This document shows positions 1 to 10,400 of a stretch of DNA of 64,000 bases, piece after piece (the stretch's first letter is position 1; each line of letters begins with the position of its first letter). Source of the stretch: an uncultured Chlorobiaceae bacterium. Lineage in GTDB: Bacteria; Bacteroidota; Chlorobiia; Chlorobiales; Chlorobiaceae. The DNA lies in NCBI GenBank assembly GCA_903869365.1, contig CAIPYV010000062.1, positions 1-64,000 of the forward strand. The letters run 5' to 3'. Made by a program: the position numbers and the translations under genes. Below the pieces are notes generated by a model. It saw only the letters and a list, made by a program, of their open reading frames with translations. It did not search any database and had not been told where the DNA came from.

Positions 1-52
1 CCACTTTGGCCTTAAAGTCACTGCTGAAATTTTTTCGTGTCCTTTTTGTCAT
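1..52 (-). CDS. IS3-family transposase OrfA, N-terminal 17 codons only
   Basis: Reading the minus strand from an ATG at 52-50 gives MTKRTRKNFSSDFKAKV, which then leaves the window. This is the usual start of the small OrfA protein of IS3-family elements (HTH_Tnp_1 helix-turn-helix, pattern F-K-A-K-V). An AAGGAG ribosome site lies about seven bases upstream, which supports the start. OrfA binds the inverted repeats and normally combines with OrfB by programmed frameshifting to give the DDE transposase. The rest of the gene is not visible, so its integrity is unknown. Confidence 0.8.
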   Translation of the reverse strand, partial: MTKRTRKNFSSDFKAKV

Positions 53-112
53 TACCTGCTCCTTTTTGGGGCAAGTTAACAACTTAAACCGCTGTCTAAA
101 AATCGGGGTCCA
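1..112 (-). mobile_element. End of an IS3-family insertion sequence, cut by the window edge
   Basis: The element enters from the left edge. On the minus strand, an IS3-type terminal sequence (TGGACCCCGATTTTTAGACA, about 93-112) is followed by a short leader, a strong ribosome site and the first codons of an IS3 OrfA transposase. The exact outer boundary is uncertain by several bases because the target duplication and the other end are outside the window. The element sits downstream of bchE, beyond its terminator, and does not disrupt a visible gene. Confidence 0.7.
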
Positions 113-277
113 CTATAGTGTGACGAAATGGAGATTAAAGAGGTGGCAGGCACAACAGTCTATAACCAGATCTATCCCTCAAAAGGCTGGGTTGATTTTT
201 ATCATTGGTTGTTCGTGGACTGAATGGGCTTATACCATAACCGCCACAGATAAAGAATTTATCACACTCTTTAAACT

Positions 278-337
278 GTTCGATCATAAAAGCAAAAGCC
301 CTCCGTTGTTGAAGGGCTTTTGCTTTTATGATCGAAC
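278..337. terminator. Long perfect inverted repeat downstream of bchE, probable bidirectional terminator
   Basis: Positions 278-302 and 313-337 are perfect 25-base reverse complements around a 10-base loop. The core hairpin (AGCCCT/AGGGCT) is flanked by A- and T-rich arms, so either transcript gets a stem followed by U-rich sequence. It lies 8 bases past the bchE stop and shields bchE from the IS element. No gene is supported in the 113-277 stretch. Confidence 0.8.
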
Positions 338-345
338 AAGAGTTG

Positions 346-1986
346 TCAGCAGTTGCGGACTGTTGAAGAGTTACGATCTTTGATTGTCGTTTCGTCAAAC
401 TCGTCCCAGTTGTGCTCATCGTGCTCACGCTGGTAACCGGCCTCTTTAAGACCGAAGCTCATGTCAGCAACCATTTCAGGGCGTAGCTCCTTGAGGTTTT
501 TGACCTCGTTCTGACTAAGAATCCTGGACTTGTCAAAGCCGAGATCAATTTCGATCTTGTTGTTCTTTGTCTTGACGCGATCGATATCGTAGAAGCGCTT
601 GGTAATGGTGGTCTGTGCAAAAGCTTTCAGACAGCCAAGCATATACTTGCGTACATAAGGATCTTTTATCCATGGGTAGCCGAAGAAGGTCTTGCGTGCG
701 TAGAAGCGAGCATAAGATTTCAGCACAAGCTTCAGCACATCTTCACGCTCCATGTTGTCGGGCTTGATGATTGGTGTAACAAAGTTGTATTTTGAGTAGT
801 CGCGCACCTCAACTCTGTCGCCAAGCTCCTTGAAGAGATCGGAGAAAGGCCATGGGGTGTAAATGGTCCAGTTGGCCATATCCGGATCCCAGTCCTTGCA
901 GAGCTGGTAGGTCTCTTCAATGGTTTCAGGAGTTTCGTGCTCAAGACCCATAACGAACTGTGCTTCAGCCACGATTCCATTTTTCTGCAACAGCTTGATG
1001 GCAAGCTTGTTTTCCTCAATGGTCGTCTCTTTGCGGAAGCGGTTAAGGTTCATCTGGCTGGCAGCTTCGGTGCCAAGTGAAACGTGGACGAGGCCTGCCT
1101 TGCGGAAGAACGGCAACAGATCGGCATCGCGCATGATATCGGTTACACGGGTATTGATACCCCAGGTGACGTCAAGCTTTCGATCGATAAGTTCCTGGCA
1201 GAGCGAAACAAATTTCTGTTTGTTGATTGTTGGCTCTTCGTCAGCAAGAATGAAAAATCCTACTTTGTACTTTTTAACCAGCACCTCTATCTCATCGACA
1301 AAAGTTTTCGGACTGCGTGCACGGTAGCGCCGCCAGAACTGCCACTGTGAACAGAAGGTACAGGTAAAGGGACATCCTCTCGCAAAGTTGGGAACCGCAA
1401 GACGGCAGTTCAGAGGTGTATAAATGTATTTATCCCAGTCGTAAAGGCTCCAGTCGGGAGTGAGGGTATCGAGGTCCTCAATAACCGGATGTGCGGCGGT
1501 GGCAAACACCTTGCCGTCGTCATCAATGTAAGCGATACCGGTAATTTCGGCCCGGTTTTTTTTGTCAGTACCAGCGTCAATTTCTCTGATAAGATTAACA
1601 GTAACTTCTTCACCTTCACCGCGGACAATGTAATCGGTTTCCGGTGCTTCGCTCAGTACCTGTGGATACATGAATGTAGAATGAATACCGCCCATAAGTG
1701 TCCGGATGTTCGGATTGACTTTTTTAGCAAGTTTCATGATATCCTGCGCCTTGAAGATAGAGGGTGTGATGTTGGTGGTCATCACCACATCCGGCTTATT
1801 TTTGCGGATGATCTCCTCAATCTGATCGTCAGTAAGGTAGTCGGCCATGGCATCAACAAATCGCACTTGATCGTACCCTGCCTGTTTCAGTGCGCCACCG
1901 ATATAGGCTACCCAGCTCGGCGTCCAGTTACCGGCAATTTCAGCTCCGCCTGAATGATAATTTGGCTGAACCATCAGTATTTTCAT
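346..1986 (-). CDS. bchE: Anaerobic Mg-protoporphyrin IX monomethyl ester cyclase
   Basis: This oxygen-independent enzyme closes the isocyclic ring E of Mg-protoporphyrin monomethyl ester to give protochlorophyllide, using SAM and cobalamin. The 546-residue protein has an N-terminal B12-binding-type Rossmann domain (about 1-135, with LMGGIHSTF) and a radical SAM domain. The CxxxCxxC cluster motif is visible in RGCPFTCTFCSQWQFW near residue 205. A C-terminal region typical of BchE follows. The start is supported by a GGAGG ribosome site. The gene is the last of a minus-strand group with bchM and bchH upstream, and a hairpin terminator follows it. Length and motifs match the family, so the call is firm. 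Confidence 0.96.
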   Translation of the reverse strand: MKILMVQPNYHSGGAEIAGNWTPSWVAYIGGALKQAGYDQVRFVDAMADYLTDDQIEEIIRKNKPDVVMTTNITPSIFKAQDIMKLAKKVNPNIRTLMGGIHSTFMYPQVLSEAPETDYIVRGEGEEVTVNLIREIDAGTDKKNRAEITGIAYIDDDGKVFATAAHPVIEDLDTLTPDWSLYDWDKYIYTPLNCRLAVPNFARGCPFTCTFCSQWQFWRRYRARSPKTFVDEIEVLVKKYKVGFFILADEEPTINKQKFVSLCQELIDRKLDVTWGINTRVTDIMRDADLLPFFRKAGLVHVSLGTEAASQMNLNRFRKETTIEENKLAIKLLQKNGIVAEAQFVMGLEHETPETIEETYQLCKDWDPDMANWTIYTPWPFSDLFKELGDRVEVRDYSKYNFVTPIIKPDNMEREDVLKLVLKSYARFYARKTFFGYPWIKDPYVRKYMLGCLKAFAQTTITKRFYDIDRVKTKNNKIEIDLGFDKSRILSQNEVKNLKELRPEMVADMSFGLKEAGYQREHDEHNWDEFDETTIKDRNSSTVRNC

Positions 1987-2132
1987 CGGTCTCCATCCTC
2001 CAGATATGTTTTTTACAAAATAGGGATAGCAGTACAGAACAAAGATAACCTTGATTATACTGTTAAAAATCCCTGAATTACTAATTTACAACTTTTTTAT
2101 AAAATATTCATACGGTTTTCACCATAACGTCG

Positions 2133-2831
2133 TCACTTGTGAGATGAGTTCATAAGCATGGTGTGATAAAATCCCCAACTGATTTTTTCTTTATTTTTCA
2201 CTTTCATCCCGGCAGTCGCCATAGCTTTCTGCATCTCTTCGTCACGGATCATCTGGATGGTTGTGCGACGTTCCTTTTTCGGGAAATAACCGCCAATCCA
2301 GTGCTGCAGGGCAAGAATGTTATTATAGGGAGCATAGGTGAAAATAACCGAGCCTTTAGTCAGGCTGCTCAGGTTGCGGAATGCCTGGGCGAATCCTTCT
2401 GCAGGGTAATGGATCAGTACATCAAAACAGACCACTGCATCATAAGTGCCGCTTACCGATTCAATGGTATTGACTTCAAATTCAATGTTTTTCTGAACAC
2501 CCTGCTTTATAGCTTCAGTTTTGGCTTTGTCAACCATTTGAGAGGCGATATCGACTGATTTAACCTTGTAGCCCGCTTGAGCAAGACGAATACTGAACAG
2601 TCCTGTTCCGCATCCGGCATCAAGCACGGTTGCGCCTTTCGGAAGCCCAAGATGCTGCAGCCAGTCAAATGCCTTATCCATCATAACGGCATGGCCTTGA
2701 CGGACAGTATTACGTACGGAAGAGAGTTTGTCGTCACCGTATATGGATGCCCATCGCTGAAAGCCCTGGCCGTTGAAATACGAACGGAGCATTTTCTTGT
2801 GTTCTTCAGCATTGAAAGAGGAGCTGCTCAT
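2133..2831 (-). CDS. bchM: Mg-protoporphyrin IX O-methyltransferase
   Basis: It transfers a methyl group from SAM to the ring-C propionate of Mg-protoporphyrin IX, the step between chelatase and BchE cyclase. The 232-residue protein is a class I methyltransferase with motif I as [12 protein letters not shown] (about residue 69) and the acidic end of strand two in [11 protein letters not shown]. The family signature FDVLIHYP is near residue 137. It lies 61 bases after bchH and 146 bases before bchE on the same strand, so the three probably form one transcript. No strong ribosome site is seen at the ATG. Confidence 0.95.
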   Translation of the reverse strand: MSSSSFNAEEHKKMLRSYFNGQGFQRWASIYGDDKLSSVRNTVRQGHAVMMDKAFDWLQHLGLPKGATVLDAGCGTGLFSIRLAQAGYKVKSVDIASQMVDKAKTEAIKQGVQKNIEFEVNTIESVSGTYDAVVCFDVLIHYPAEGFAQAFRNLSSLTKGSVIFTYAPYNNILALQHWIGGYFPKKERRTTIQMIRDEEMQKAMATAGMKVKNKEKISWGFYHTMLMNSSHK

Positions 2832-2892
2832 GGTATAAAATTTTGTCGGTTACGTGGTTGAGTTGATATTGTACATCTTCTGTAAAGGTGCT

Positions 2893-5800
2893 TTATTGGT
2901 GAACACCTTCAATTCTGGTTTCAAGATCGGCATAGAGTTCCTGAAGCTCTTCAATGGTGCTCTCCTCTGCTTCCCAGAATCCTCGAGAGTGCGCTTCGAG
3001 CAGCCTTCTGGTCATCGACATGGTTGCATGCGGGTTAAGGGCAGCAAGTCGTTCCAGCATGGTTTTGTCCTGCAGAAAAGTTTCGTGGAATTGATCATAG
3101 GTCCATTTTTTAACTGCCGAGGCAGTGGCACTCCATCCATAAGTGTTGCTGAGATGAGACTCAATCTCCCTGACTCCCTCATAGCCGTGCTCAAGCATGG
3201 CTTCATACCACTTGGGATTGAGCAGTTTGGTCCGTGCCTCAAGCGAGACCATCTTTTCAAGTGAACAGATCCGCTGCTTTGTTCCCGCACCATCGATATC
3301 ACCAACCATCACTGTTGGTTTCGTTTTACTGAGGTGTTCAACGGTTTTTGAAACTCCGCCAAGATACTCATAATAATGGTCAATATCAGAAATACCGATT
3401 TCATAGCTGTCGATATTCTGGAATGTCAGAGTAACATGCTTCAGTGCAGAACGAAGAGCATCAGGGCACTCCTTCCAGTGACCGGTAGATGTTACAGCAA
3501 AGCTTTTGCGACTGACAAAGGCTTCAGCAAGCTGGTTGTCCTCTTCCCAGGTACTGCTTTCAACCAGATGGTTCACATTTGCTCCATAGCTGCCGGGCGC
3601 ATTGGAATAGACCCGGTTTGAGGCTTCATCGAACGTACAGTTTCTCTCGAGCATCTCCTTCTGTACATGCTTTCGTAAAAAGTTCATCTCTTCGGGTTCA
3701 TCGGCAGCAGCGGCCATGCGGGCTGCCTTGTCGAGCAGTCGCACCTGCAGGGAGAGCAGATCTCTGAAAATACCGCTGATGGTCATGACCACATCCATGC
3801 GGGGTCGGCCAAGTTCTCTCAGAGGGATAAGCTCAACATCACCGATTTTTCCAAGTTCATCGGTTTTAGCTTTCGCACCCATCAGCGCCAGTGCCTGGGC
3901 AACTCCTTCGCCATCGCTTTTCAGGTTGTCTGTCCCCCACAAGATCAGGGCTATGGATTCAGGGAGATTGCCGCTCTCTTTTTTGTATTGCAGCAGCAGC
4001 TCTTCAGCTGCACGTTTTCCAGCCTGCTGGGCGAAGGTTGATGGAATAGTGTAGGGATCAAGGCTGTGAATATTTCTGCCTGTTGGGACAATATCAGGGT
4101 TTCGAACGAGGTCATTTCCGGGAGAAGGAGGAATGAATTTCCCTTCAAGAGCGTGGAGCACTGCCTGGAGCTCATTATTTTCAGCGAGATGAATGAGAAT
4201 GATGTTCATGAAATGCCAGAAGCGATGCAGTGCAACCGGTTTTATGCCTGCTTCCCGATGAAGATAGTCGTCTGCTGACGATATTCGAACAGCAAGGCTT
4301 CCTTCAAGTAACCTTGCCATAGAAATATTACGGGTTTTCTCGGCATCGAAATGTCCGGTAAATCGTTTGACAGATTCACGGGAAATTGTGGAGACCTGCT
4401 GCCATCTCTGCTGAGCTTCCTTGTTATATTCTTTTTCATCAAGAAGTTGCAGATAATTGTAGTTCAGGTGGTTGCAGATCAGTTCGGGCAGGGTTTTTCC
4501 GTCAAGTTCCGGTCGGCTGTGTGCCGCCAAAAGGGCGAGATGGTCGCTGACACTTTCGGGCGAAGAAGTTTCGCCCATGATATGGAGTCCAAGTGGAATC
4601 ATGCGCTCCTCAATAAGGTAAAGCTCACTGTTCAGTCTTGTGATAAACTCCTCGGCAGGCGAATGATTCTGGCCGCCGTCAATTTCAAGAGCGATGGCAA
4701 GCTCCTTGATCTCATCAAGCAGCTCATCTGATGGATTGCTTCTGTAACCCGAAACAAGGTCTTTGAGTTTCCGCAGTCCCTTGTAGAGTCCGGCATGTTC
4801 CAGTGGTGGTGAAAGGTAGCTTACCAGAGTAGCGAAACCACGACGCTTGGCAATGGCCCCTTCACTCGGATTATTGACGCAGTAGCAGTAAAAATTAGGG
4901 AGAGCACCTATCAGTTTTTTTGGCCAGCACTGGCTCGACAGTCCAACCTGCTTTCCAGGCATGAACTCAAGTGCACCATGGGTGCCGAAGTGCAGCACGG
5001 CATCGGCGTTGAAGCAATGTTCAATCCATGTATAGAACGCTGCAAAGGCATGGTTCGGTGCAGCATCCTTTGCCATGAGAAGACGCATCGGATCGCGCTC
5101 GTAACCGAAACTTGGCTGCTGGCCGATAAAAATATTGCCAAAAGCGCATCCGAGAATATGAAAACGGGTGCGGTCATTGAGAATTTCGCCTGGAGCGTCT
5201 CCCCAGAAAGGTTCTATACCCTGATATGCAGGGAAGAGTCTTCGGTACTCATCGACCGGCAAATGCGCATGAACATTACCATCGGTACCGTATACAAGGC
5301 GATTGCCATCAAGGAGCCGATCTTTCAGCTCTTCAGTACTCTCCGGAACATCCACAAGGTACCCTGCAGCTTTCATTTCCAGCAGCAGTCGGTGCAGGCT
5401 CTCAAAAACATTGAGATATGCTGCCGTACCTGCATTACCAAGATTGGGAGGAAAATTAAAAAGAATAATGGCAATTTTCTTGTTGTTCGTCGGTGTATCC
5501 TGCAGCCTGAGAAACCGTTGTACTCGTTCAGCAATAATTTTCACCTCAGCTTCAAGCGGGATTGTCCGTTCACTGCCGCTTTCCGTACCGGCAAAGATCT
5601 GGGGTTCTATGGAGCCGTCCAGTTCAGTTACTGCTACACTTAAAGCAGTTTGCAGCGGTGTCAGGCCAAGATTGCTTTCACGCCACAGTTCTATGGGCTG
5701 GAAGGAAAGAGGAATAAGATTCAGGCAGGGGATATCGAGTTTTTTCAGCACGACGATCGCTTCAGAAGCCTTGTTTTCTGCAGGACCGCCGACAAGCGAA

Positions 5801-6723
5801 AATCCTGTAGCATTGATCAGCAATGCAGGCTTCAGAGAACCGGGTGTTTCAGAGTTGAAAAAACGGTCAAGCACTGGACGAAAATCGAGACCTCCACTAT
5901 AGGCGATACAGCTCTTGATTCCTTTTGATTCAAACGAGTCTATCAAATAGTTCAGATGCGCCATGTTTTTGCTCAATACTGTTGAGCGCATGGCAAGAAT
6001 CACGACAAGCCCAGTGTCAAGGTTTGATTTGTTCTGTTGCTGCCAGTCAAGAAACGATGGAGCAGAAAAGAATGGTTCAGCTGCTTCAGGATGGCAGATT
6101 GCTGCATCTGGATAAAAGAGTGGATCTTCCTGGGGGAGCTTGCCTTTCCAACCTGGAACGTAGCGGTCAACCAGAAGACAAAGAAATCGTTCCATGTTTT
6201 CCTGTGAACCATTCAGCCAGAACTGGTGAGCCGCTATAAAAGTATGGATATCGCGTGCCTTACCAGGAAGGTGCTTCATGATTTTACTGACATTACGCAC
6301 AAGTGTAAGCTGTCGCTGGCTTTCACCATGGTTCTGCTTTGGCATCAGTTTTGACGCCCATTGCTTGAAAATATTTGATTCCTTCGGATCTTCTTGTTTA
6401 GGCTTTCGCAGTGAAAATTTACCAAGACGTGTCTGGGTTATCAGCACGGGATTGCTCGTAATGATACAGACCGGGCACGTAAGAGCATTAAGCAGTTTTT
6501 CCAGTGGGCGTACAATCTCCTCGCTGAAGAGCATCGATCCGAATACTACATCCGCCTTGGGAAGAACATGTTCAAGCGTTTCCCAGAGTTTTTTGCTGTT
6601 ATGAAGACCAAGACTGAAAACCGAAACTTCCAGACCTGCATGAAACTTCCTGTTCAGCTCACCAGCAGCAGCTTTCAATGTGCTGTTGTTCGTGGCCTCC
6701 ATGGTAAGGAACACAAAATGCAT
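2893..6723 (-). CDS. bchH: Magnesium chelatase subunit H (paralogue next to bchM)
   Basis: This is the large porphyrin-binding subunit that inserts Mg2+ into protoporphyrin IX together with the BchI and BchD AAA+ subunits, which are not in this window. The 1276 residues match the BchH/CobN family in length. An N-terminal DUF3479-type domain is followed by the CobN/Mg-chelatase core with [17 protein letters not shown] (about 575) and [13 protein letters not shown] (about 616), and the C-terminal family motif [19 protein letters not shown]. Green sulfur bacteria carry three paralogues (BchH, BchS, BchT). The adjacency to bchM favours the bchH name, but paralogue assignment by eye is not certain. 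A second paralogue lies upstream at 7411-11214. Confidence 0.93.
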   Translation of the reverse strand: MHFVFLTMEATNNSTLKAAAGELNRKFHAGLEVSVFSLGLHNSKKLWETLEHVLPKADVVFGSMLFSEEIVRPLEKLLNALTCPVCIITSNPVLITQTRLGKFSLRKPKQEDPKESNIFKQWASKLMPKQNHGESQRQLTLVRNVSKIMKHLPGKARDIHTFIAAHQFWLNGSQENMERFLCLLVDRYVPGWKGKLPQEDPLFYPDAAICHPEAAEPFFSAPSFLDWQQQNKSNLDTGLVVILAMRSTVLSKNMAHLNYLIDSFESKGIKSCIAYSGGLDFRPVLDRFFNSETPGSLKPALLINATGFSLVGGPAENKASEAIVVLKKLDIPCLNLIPLSFQPIELWRESNLGLTPLQTALSVAVTELDGSIEPQIFAGTESGSERTIPLEAEVKIIAERVQRFLRLQDTPTNNKKIAIILFNFPPNLGNAGTAAYLNVFESLHRLLLEMKAAGYLVDVPESTEELKDRLLDGNRLVYGTDGNVHAHLPVDEYRRLFPAYQGIEPFWGDAPGEILNDRTRFHILGCAFGNIFIGQQPSFGYERDPMRLLMAKDAAPNHAFAAFYTWIEHCFNADAVLHFGTHGALEFMPGKQVGLSSQCWPKKLIGALPNFYCYCVNNPSEGAIAKRRGFATLVSYLSPPLEHAGLYKGLRKLKDLVSGYRSNPSDELLDEIKELAIALEIDGGQNHSPAEEFITRLNSELYLIEERMIPLGLHIMGETSSPESVSDHLALLAAHSRPELDGKTLPELICNHLNYNYLQLLDEKEYNKEAQQRWQQVSTISRESVKRFTGHFDAEKTRNISMARLLEGSLAVRISSADDYLHREAGIKPVALHRFWHFMNIILIHLAENNELQAVLHALEGKFIPPSPGNDLVRNPDIVPTGRNIHSLDPYTIPSTFAQQAGKRAAEELLLQYKKESGNLPESIALILWGTDNLKSDGEGVAQALALMGAKAKTDELGKIGDVELIPLRELGRPRMDVVMTISGIFRDLLSLQVRLLDKAARMAAAADEPEEMNFLRKHVQKEMLERNCTFDEASNRVYSNAPGSYGANVNHLVESSTWEEDNQLAEAFVSRKSFAVTSTGHWKECPDALRSALKHVTLTFQNIDSYEIGISDIDHYYEYLGGVSKTVEHLSKTKPTVMVGDIDGAGTKQRICSLEKMVSLEARTKLLNPKWYEAMLEHGYEGVREIESHLSNTYGWSATASAVKKWTYDQFHETFLQDKTMLERLAALNPHATMSMTRRLLEAHSRGFWEAEESTIEELQELYADLETRIEGVHQ

Positions 6724-6850
6724 AAGTTAAACCTGTCAATAATATGTTACTGCCGCCAGATTCTCCACAAAGAGTAGAGCTTTCGGTTATGGGATCCCTT
6801 AAGAGTTAACGATGTGTGTTGGGAATGGATAAGCGAAAAAAGAAGGGATA

Positions 6851-7249
6851 TCAAATCAGTAGGACAGGATTTTGCTGAAAGAGGTTGCCCGGTTTTAGCA
6901 GAGAGGAGGCAATGAAAAAATCATTGCTGTTTTTATCAAGAGCACTATGCGTTAAGCTGAACTGCAGGTGATGCAGAATATCAGGGAATGGGGGAATCCC
7001 TGGATGGATGGACAATGAAGGGGAGGCTTGATGGACTTGTGAAGAGAAACAGCGATCGGTGTTTTCAATGTCGTGGTGCTGAGTGGGAGAGTTCTCATGA
7101 AGGAGCAGTTCACGAGTGGCAACGGTACCACGTGACTTTGTTTTTGATTTGGTGTTGAGAGAAGTTGTTTTACCAAGAACGCTGAAACCGACAACAGAAA
7201 CCACAAAGAAAAGCAGAACCTCGAGTGATCGGCAGATGCTGCGTATCAT
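6851..7249 (-). CDS. Possible small secreted or membrane-anchored protein between two chelatase genes
   Basis: The frame is open from 7309, but the best start is the ATG at 7249, which has AAAGGA four bases upstream. The product is about 132 residues. Its N-terminus (MIRSICRSLEVLLFFVVSVV) looks like a signal peptide or anchor, and the remainder is polar and rich in His, Ser and Pro (QHHDIENTDRCFSSQVHQ). I do not recognise a family. The make-up recalls small His-containing periplasmic proteins found near metal or TonB systems in Bacteroidetes/Chlorobi, but that is only a resemblance. Codon use is not obviously that of a highly expressed gene, and a spurious frame remains possible. Confidence 0.45.
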   Translation of the reverse strand: MIRSICRSLEVLLFFVVSVVGFSVLGKTTSLNTKSKTKSRGTVATRELLLHENSPTQHHDIENTDRCFSSQVHQASPSLSIHPGIPPFPDILHHLQFSLTHSALDKNSNDFFIASSLLKPGNLFQQNPVLLI

Positions 7250-7350
7250 GTTTTCCTTTGCTATGTCCATAAGTACATATTTACCTGAATATACCAAACA
7301 GATCAGCAAAAAGAAACCTGTGTTACTCTTGTCAAGTTGATGTTGCTATG

Positions 7351-7384
7351 AAAAAAAAGCACGGAGTGCGCCGTGCTTTTTTTT
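7351..7384. terminator. Symmetrical hairpin terminator after the second chelatase gene
   Basis: Eight A residues, the stem GCACGG (7359-7364), a six-base loop, CCGTGC (7371-7376) and eight T residues form an intrinsic terminator working in either direction. It lies 27 bases beyond the stop of the minus-strand gene at 7411, so that chelatase paralogue is probably transcribed separately from bchH. Confidence 0.85.
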
Positions 7385-7410
7385 CTGTAACAGCTATTCT
7401 TTGCAGAGGT

Positions 7411-10400
7411 CTAAATTTCTATCCCTTCGAGGCGGTCTTCAAGGTCGGAATAAATTTCCTGCAGCTTTTCGATCATGTCAGGGTCTGCGCTCCACATTCC
7501 GCGTCCGCTGGCTTCGAGCATACGTCCAACAATGTTTTTGAAAGCTTTTGGATTGACCTTCATAAGGCGTTCGCGCATTTTTGGGTCCATAGCGTATGTT
7601 TCAGCCGCTTCCTTGTACACCCAGTCATCAACACCCTTCGTGACTGCGTCCCAGCCCAGCATATAGGTAAAGCGGTTGCTGATTTCTGCTGCGCCACTGT
7701 GACCCTGATCAAGCATTGTTTCAAACCATTTCGGGTTGAGCAGTTTGCTGCGGAACTCGACCTTCAGAGCTTTGTCAGCATCGTCGATTTTCACATCAGC
7801 GGTAAAGGTCTCAACATAGTTCAGTTTTACATTGTCCCCTTTCGGGTTGCGGCGACGGGCTGAAAGCTGCAGTGCTCCTGAAGAGGAGAAGTAACGGTCA
7901 ATGTCCGTAATGCCGAATTCAGCTGAGTCAACCTGCTGTACCACTCGATCCACGGTACTGAGGAGACCTTTCAGAATATCGGTCTGCTGGTCACCGTATC
8001 GGTTCCCCCCGTAAGCAAAACCGGTACGCTTGATGAACATATTGTCGAGATCCTCTTCAGACTCCCAGGCAGAATCCTCAACAAGTTCCTCGACCTGCGA
8101 ACCATAAGCTCCCGGTGCTTGAGTAAAGAGGCGAGAGGTGGCGCTCTCGAAATCCTTGCCCTCTTTCAATGAGGCGTCAACATGTTTTTTGATATGGTTC
8201 ATCTCATACGGCTCAATTGCTCTTGCTGCATCCTTGACCAATTTATCAAGATGATCGACAAGCACACCGAAGGTGTCACGGAATATTGAGCTGATCTGGA
8301 TCAGAACATCAATTCTTGGACGGCCAAGCTTTTCAAGCGGAACAAGACGGTAGTGGCTGATCTTGCCCTGTGCATCGTAGGCCGGTTCAGCACCCATAAG
8401 ATGGATGATGACAGCCACAGCTTCACCCTTGCTCTTGATGGTATCAAGACCCCAGAGCACCTGGGCAATTGTTTCCGGGTACTGACCGTTGTTTTCCTCG
8501 GTGTGGCGTTGAAGAATGGTTTCAGCAATCTGTTTGCCGCGTTTAAAGGCCAGTTCTGAAGGAATGCGCCATGGATCTATCGCATGTATGTTTCGACCAG
8601 TTGGCAGTATGCCAGCACCGTCACGTACCAAATCGCCTCCGGAACCTGACGGAATGTATTCACCGCACAGAGCTCTGAGGAAGCCCTTCATCTCATTGCG
8701 GTTGTCCTCAAGTGCACGCTTCAGGGCAAGTCCATCCTGCAGTGCAGTGTTGACGGCCTCGACCATCTCGTGCGATATCTTTGCTCCACCGGTTATTTTG
8801 CTGAATACCGTTGTCGGGTTAGTCTGTCCGAAAATGGATTTTTCTATAAACTCTCTGGTATGCTCGTCAACTGTTTCACGCGATTTGAGGGCCATCGGTT
8901 CACCCTTTCGTGCACGAGTGGCAAGGGAGGCGTAATCTCCGTAGGTAGTGTCCTCACCGATTGCCTGCATGATGATCGATGGCAGTGACTTTTCATTGCC
9001 GCGCACCTTCAGGTACTCTGTAATGGTAGTTACCTGGGTTTCAAGCTTTGGGGTTTCGCCGAATACATGCAAAGAGTTTGAAATCAGACGGCCTTCAAGC
9101 TCCATCATATAGGTATAGAGTCGGCTGATATAGTTCTGGAAACTTTCCCCTTCAACGCGAGGGCAGTCATCCGTCAGATTGAGCTGCTGTGCTTTGGTGA
9201 TGATCACCTCTTCAGTCTCAACATCAACGATCTTTTCAAGGCCACGTTCGCGGTAATCATTCAGCATCTCCTTGAATGCCGGCAGTTCTTTGTAGAGTCC
9301 AGCCCTTGCAAGAGGAGGAATGTTGTGAGAAATCATCGTCGCATAACCTCGTCGTTTGGCGATATTCGCCTCGCTCGGATTATTGATGGGGTAGATGTAG
9401 AAATGCGGAACTTCACCAAGCAGTGCATCCGACCAGCAGTCACCGGTTACGCCGAGTTGCAGGCCAGGCATCCATTCCGCCGTGCCGTGCATACCAATGT
9501 GTACAAGAGCATTGGCTCCGAAGACACGGCTGATCCAGCGGTAGAAAGCGATATACTGATGATGCGGCGTGTTCTCTTTGTCAAAAAGCAGACGCATCGG
9601 ATCACCCTGAATACCAAGACGCGGCTGAACACCGATAAAAATATTGCCGAGCGTTATGCCGCCGATAAAAAGTCTGTCAGGTTTAATCGGGGCAATGTCA
9701 CCGGGAAATCCGCTCCAGCGCCCTTCAATGCGCTCACGTTCCCTGACGCTGGTGATACTGTTGAACAGTTCCCTGTCAATGGAAAAACAATCCTGTTCGT
9801 GTGCCTGAATTTCGTAATCTGTAGCTTTATCAAGCATGCCAAGCAAAGCTTCAGGTGATTCCGGCAGCTCACCGATGTTGTACCCTTCAGCTCGGAGCGA
9901 CACGAGGATATTATAGATGCTTTTCGGTACGTCGAGCAGAGCGGCACTTGCTTTCTTACCCATACCTGGTGGATAGTCATAAACGACGAGAGCAACTTTC
10001 TTCTCTCTGTTGGAAACCTGTCGCAACTCCGAAAACTTTTTGGCAAGTCCGGCAAGTCGATCCAGACGATCTGGAACAGTTTGCAGACGTCCATCCTTGA
10101 TGGCACCAAGTACTACCGGGCATACTGCGCCGTCCATCTCTGGTAGCGAATAGGTCATAGCCGACTGCAGCGGTATAACCCCCTGCGACTTCCAAGAGGT
10201 GAAATCCTGTATAAAGAGTGGTTGAGATACCACATAAGGCGCATTGATTTTTCCGAGTATCTCTTCGCGTGCAGCAGACGATGAGCCCGGTGTGGTTGCG
10301 CCGGCTGGGCCTCCCACAAAACCGAAGCCCATCATGTTGACCAGCATGTCAATGTTGTTGTGTGTAAACCACTCCCGGGCGGCTACGTGCCCCTCAACTC

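Noticed and set aside
6-383. Open plus-strand frame of 125 codons at the left edge
   Set aside because: It reads antisense through the IS3 transposase start and the bchE terminator hairpin and into bchE; no family resemblance.
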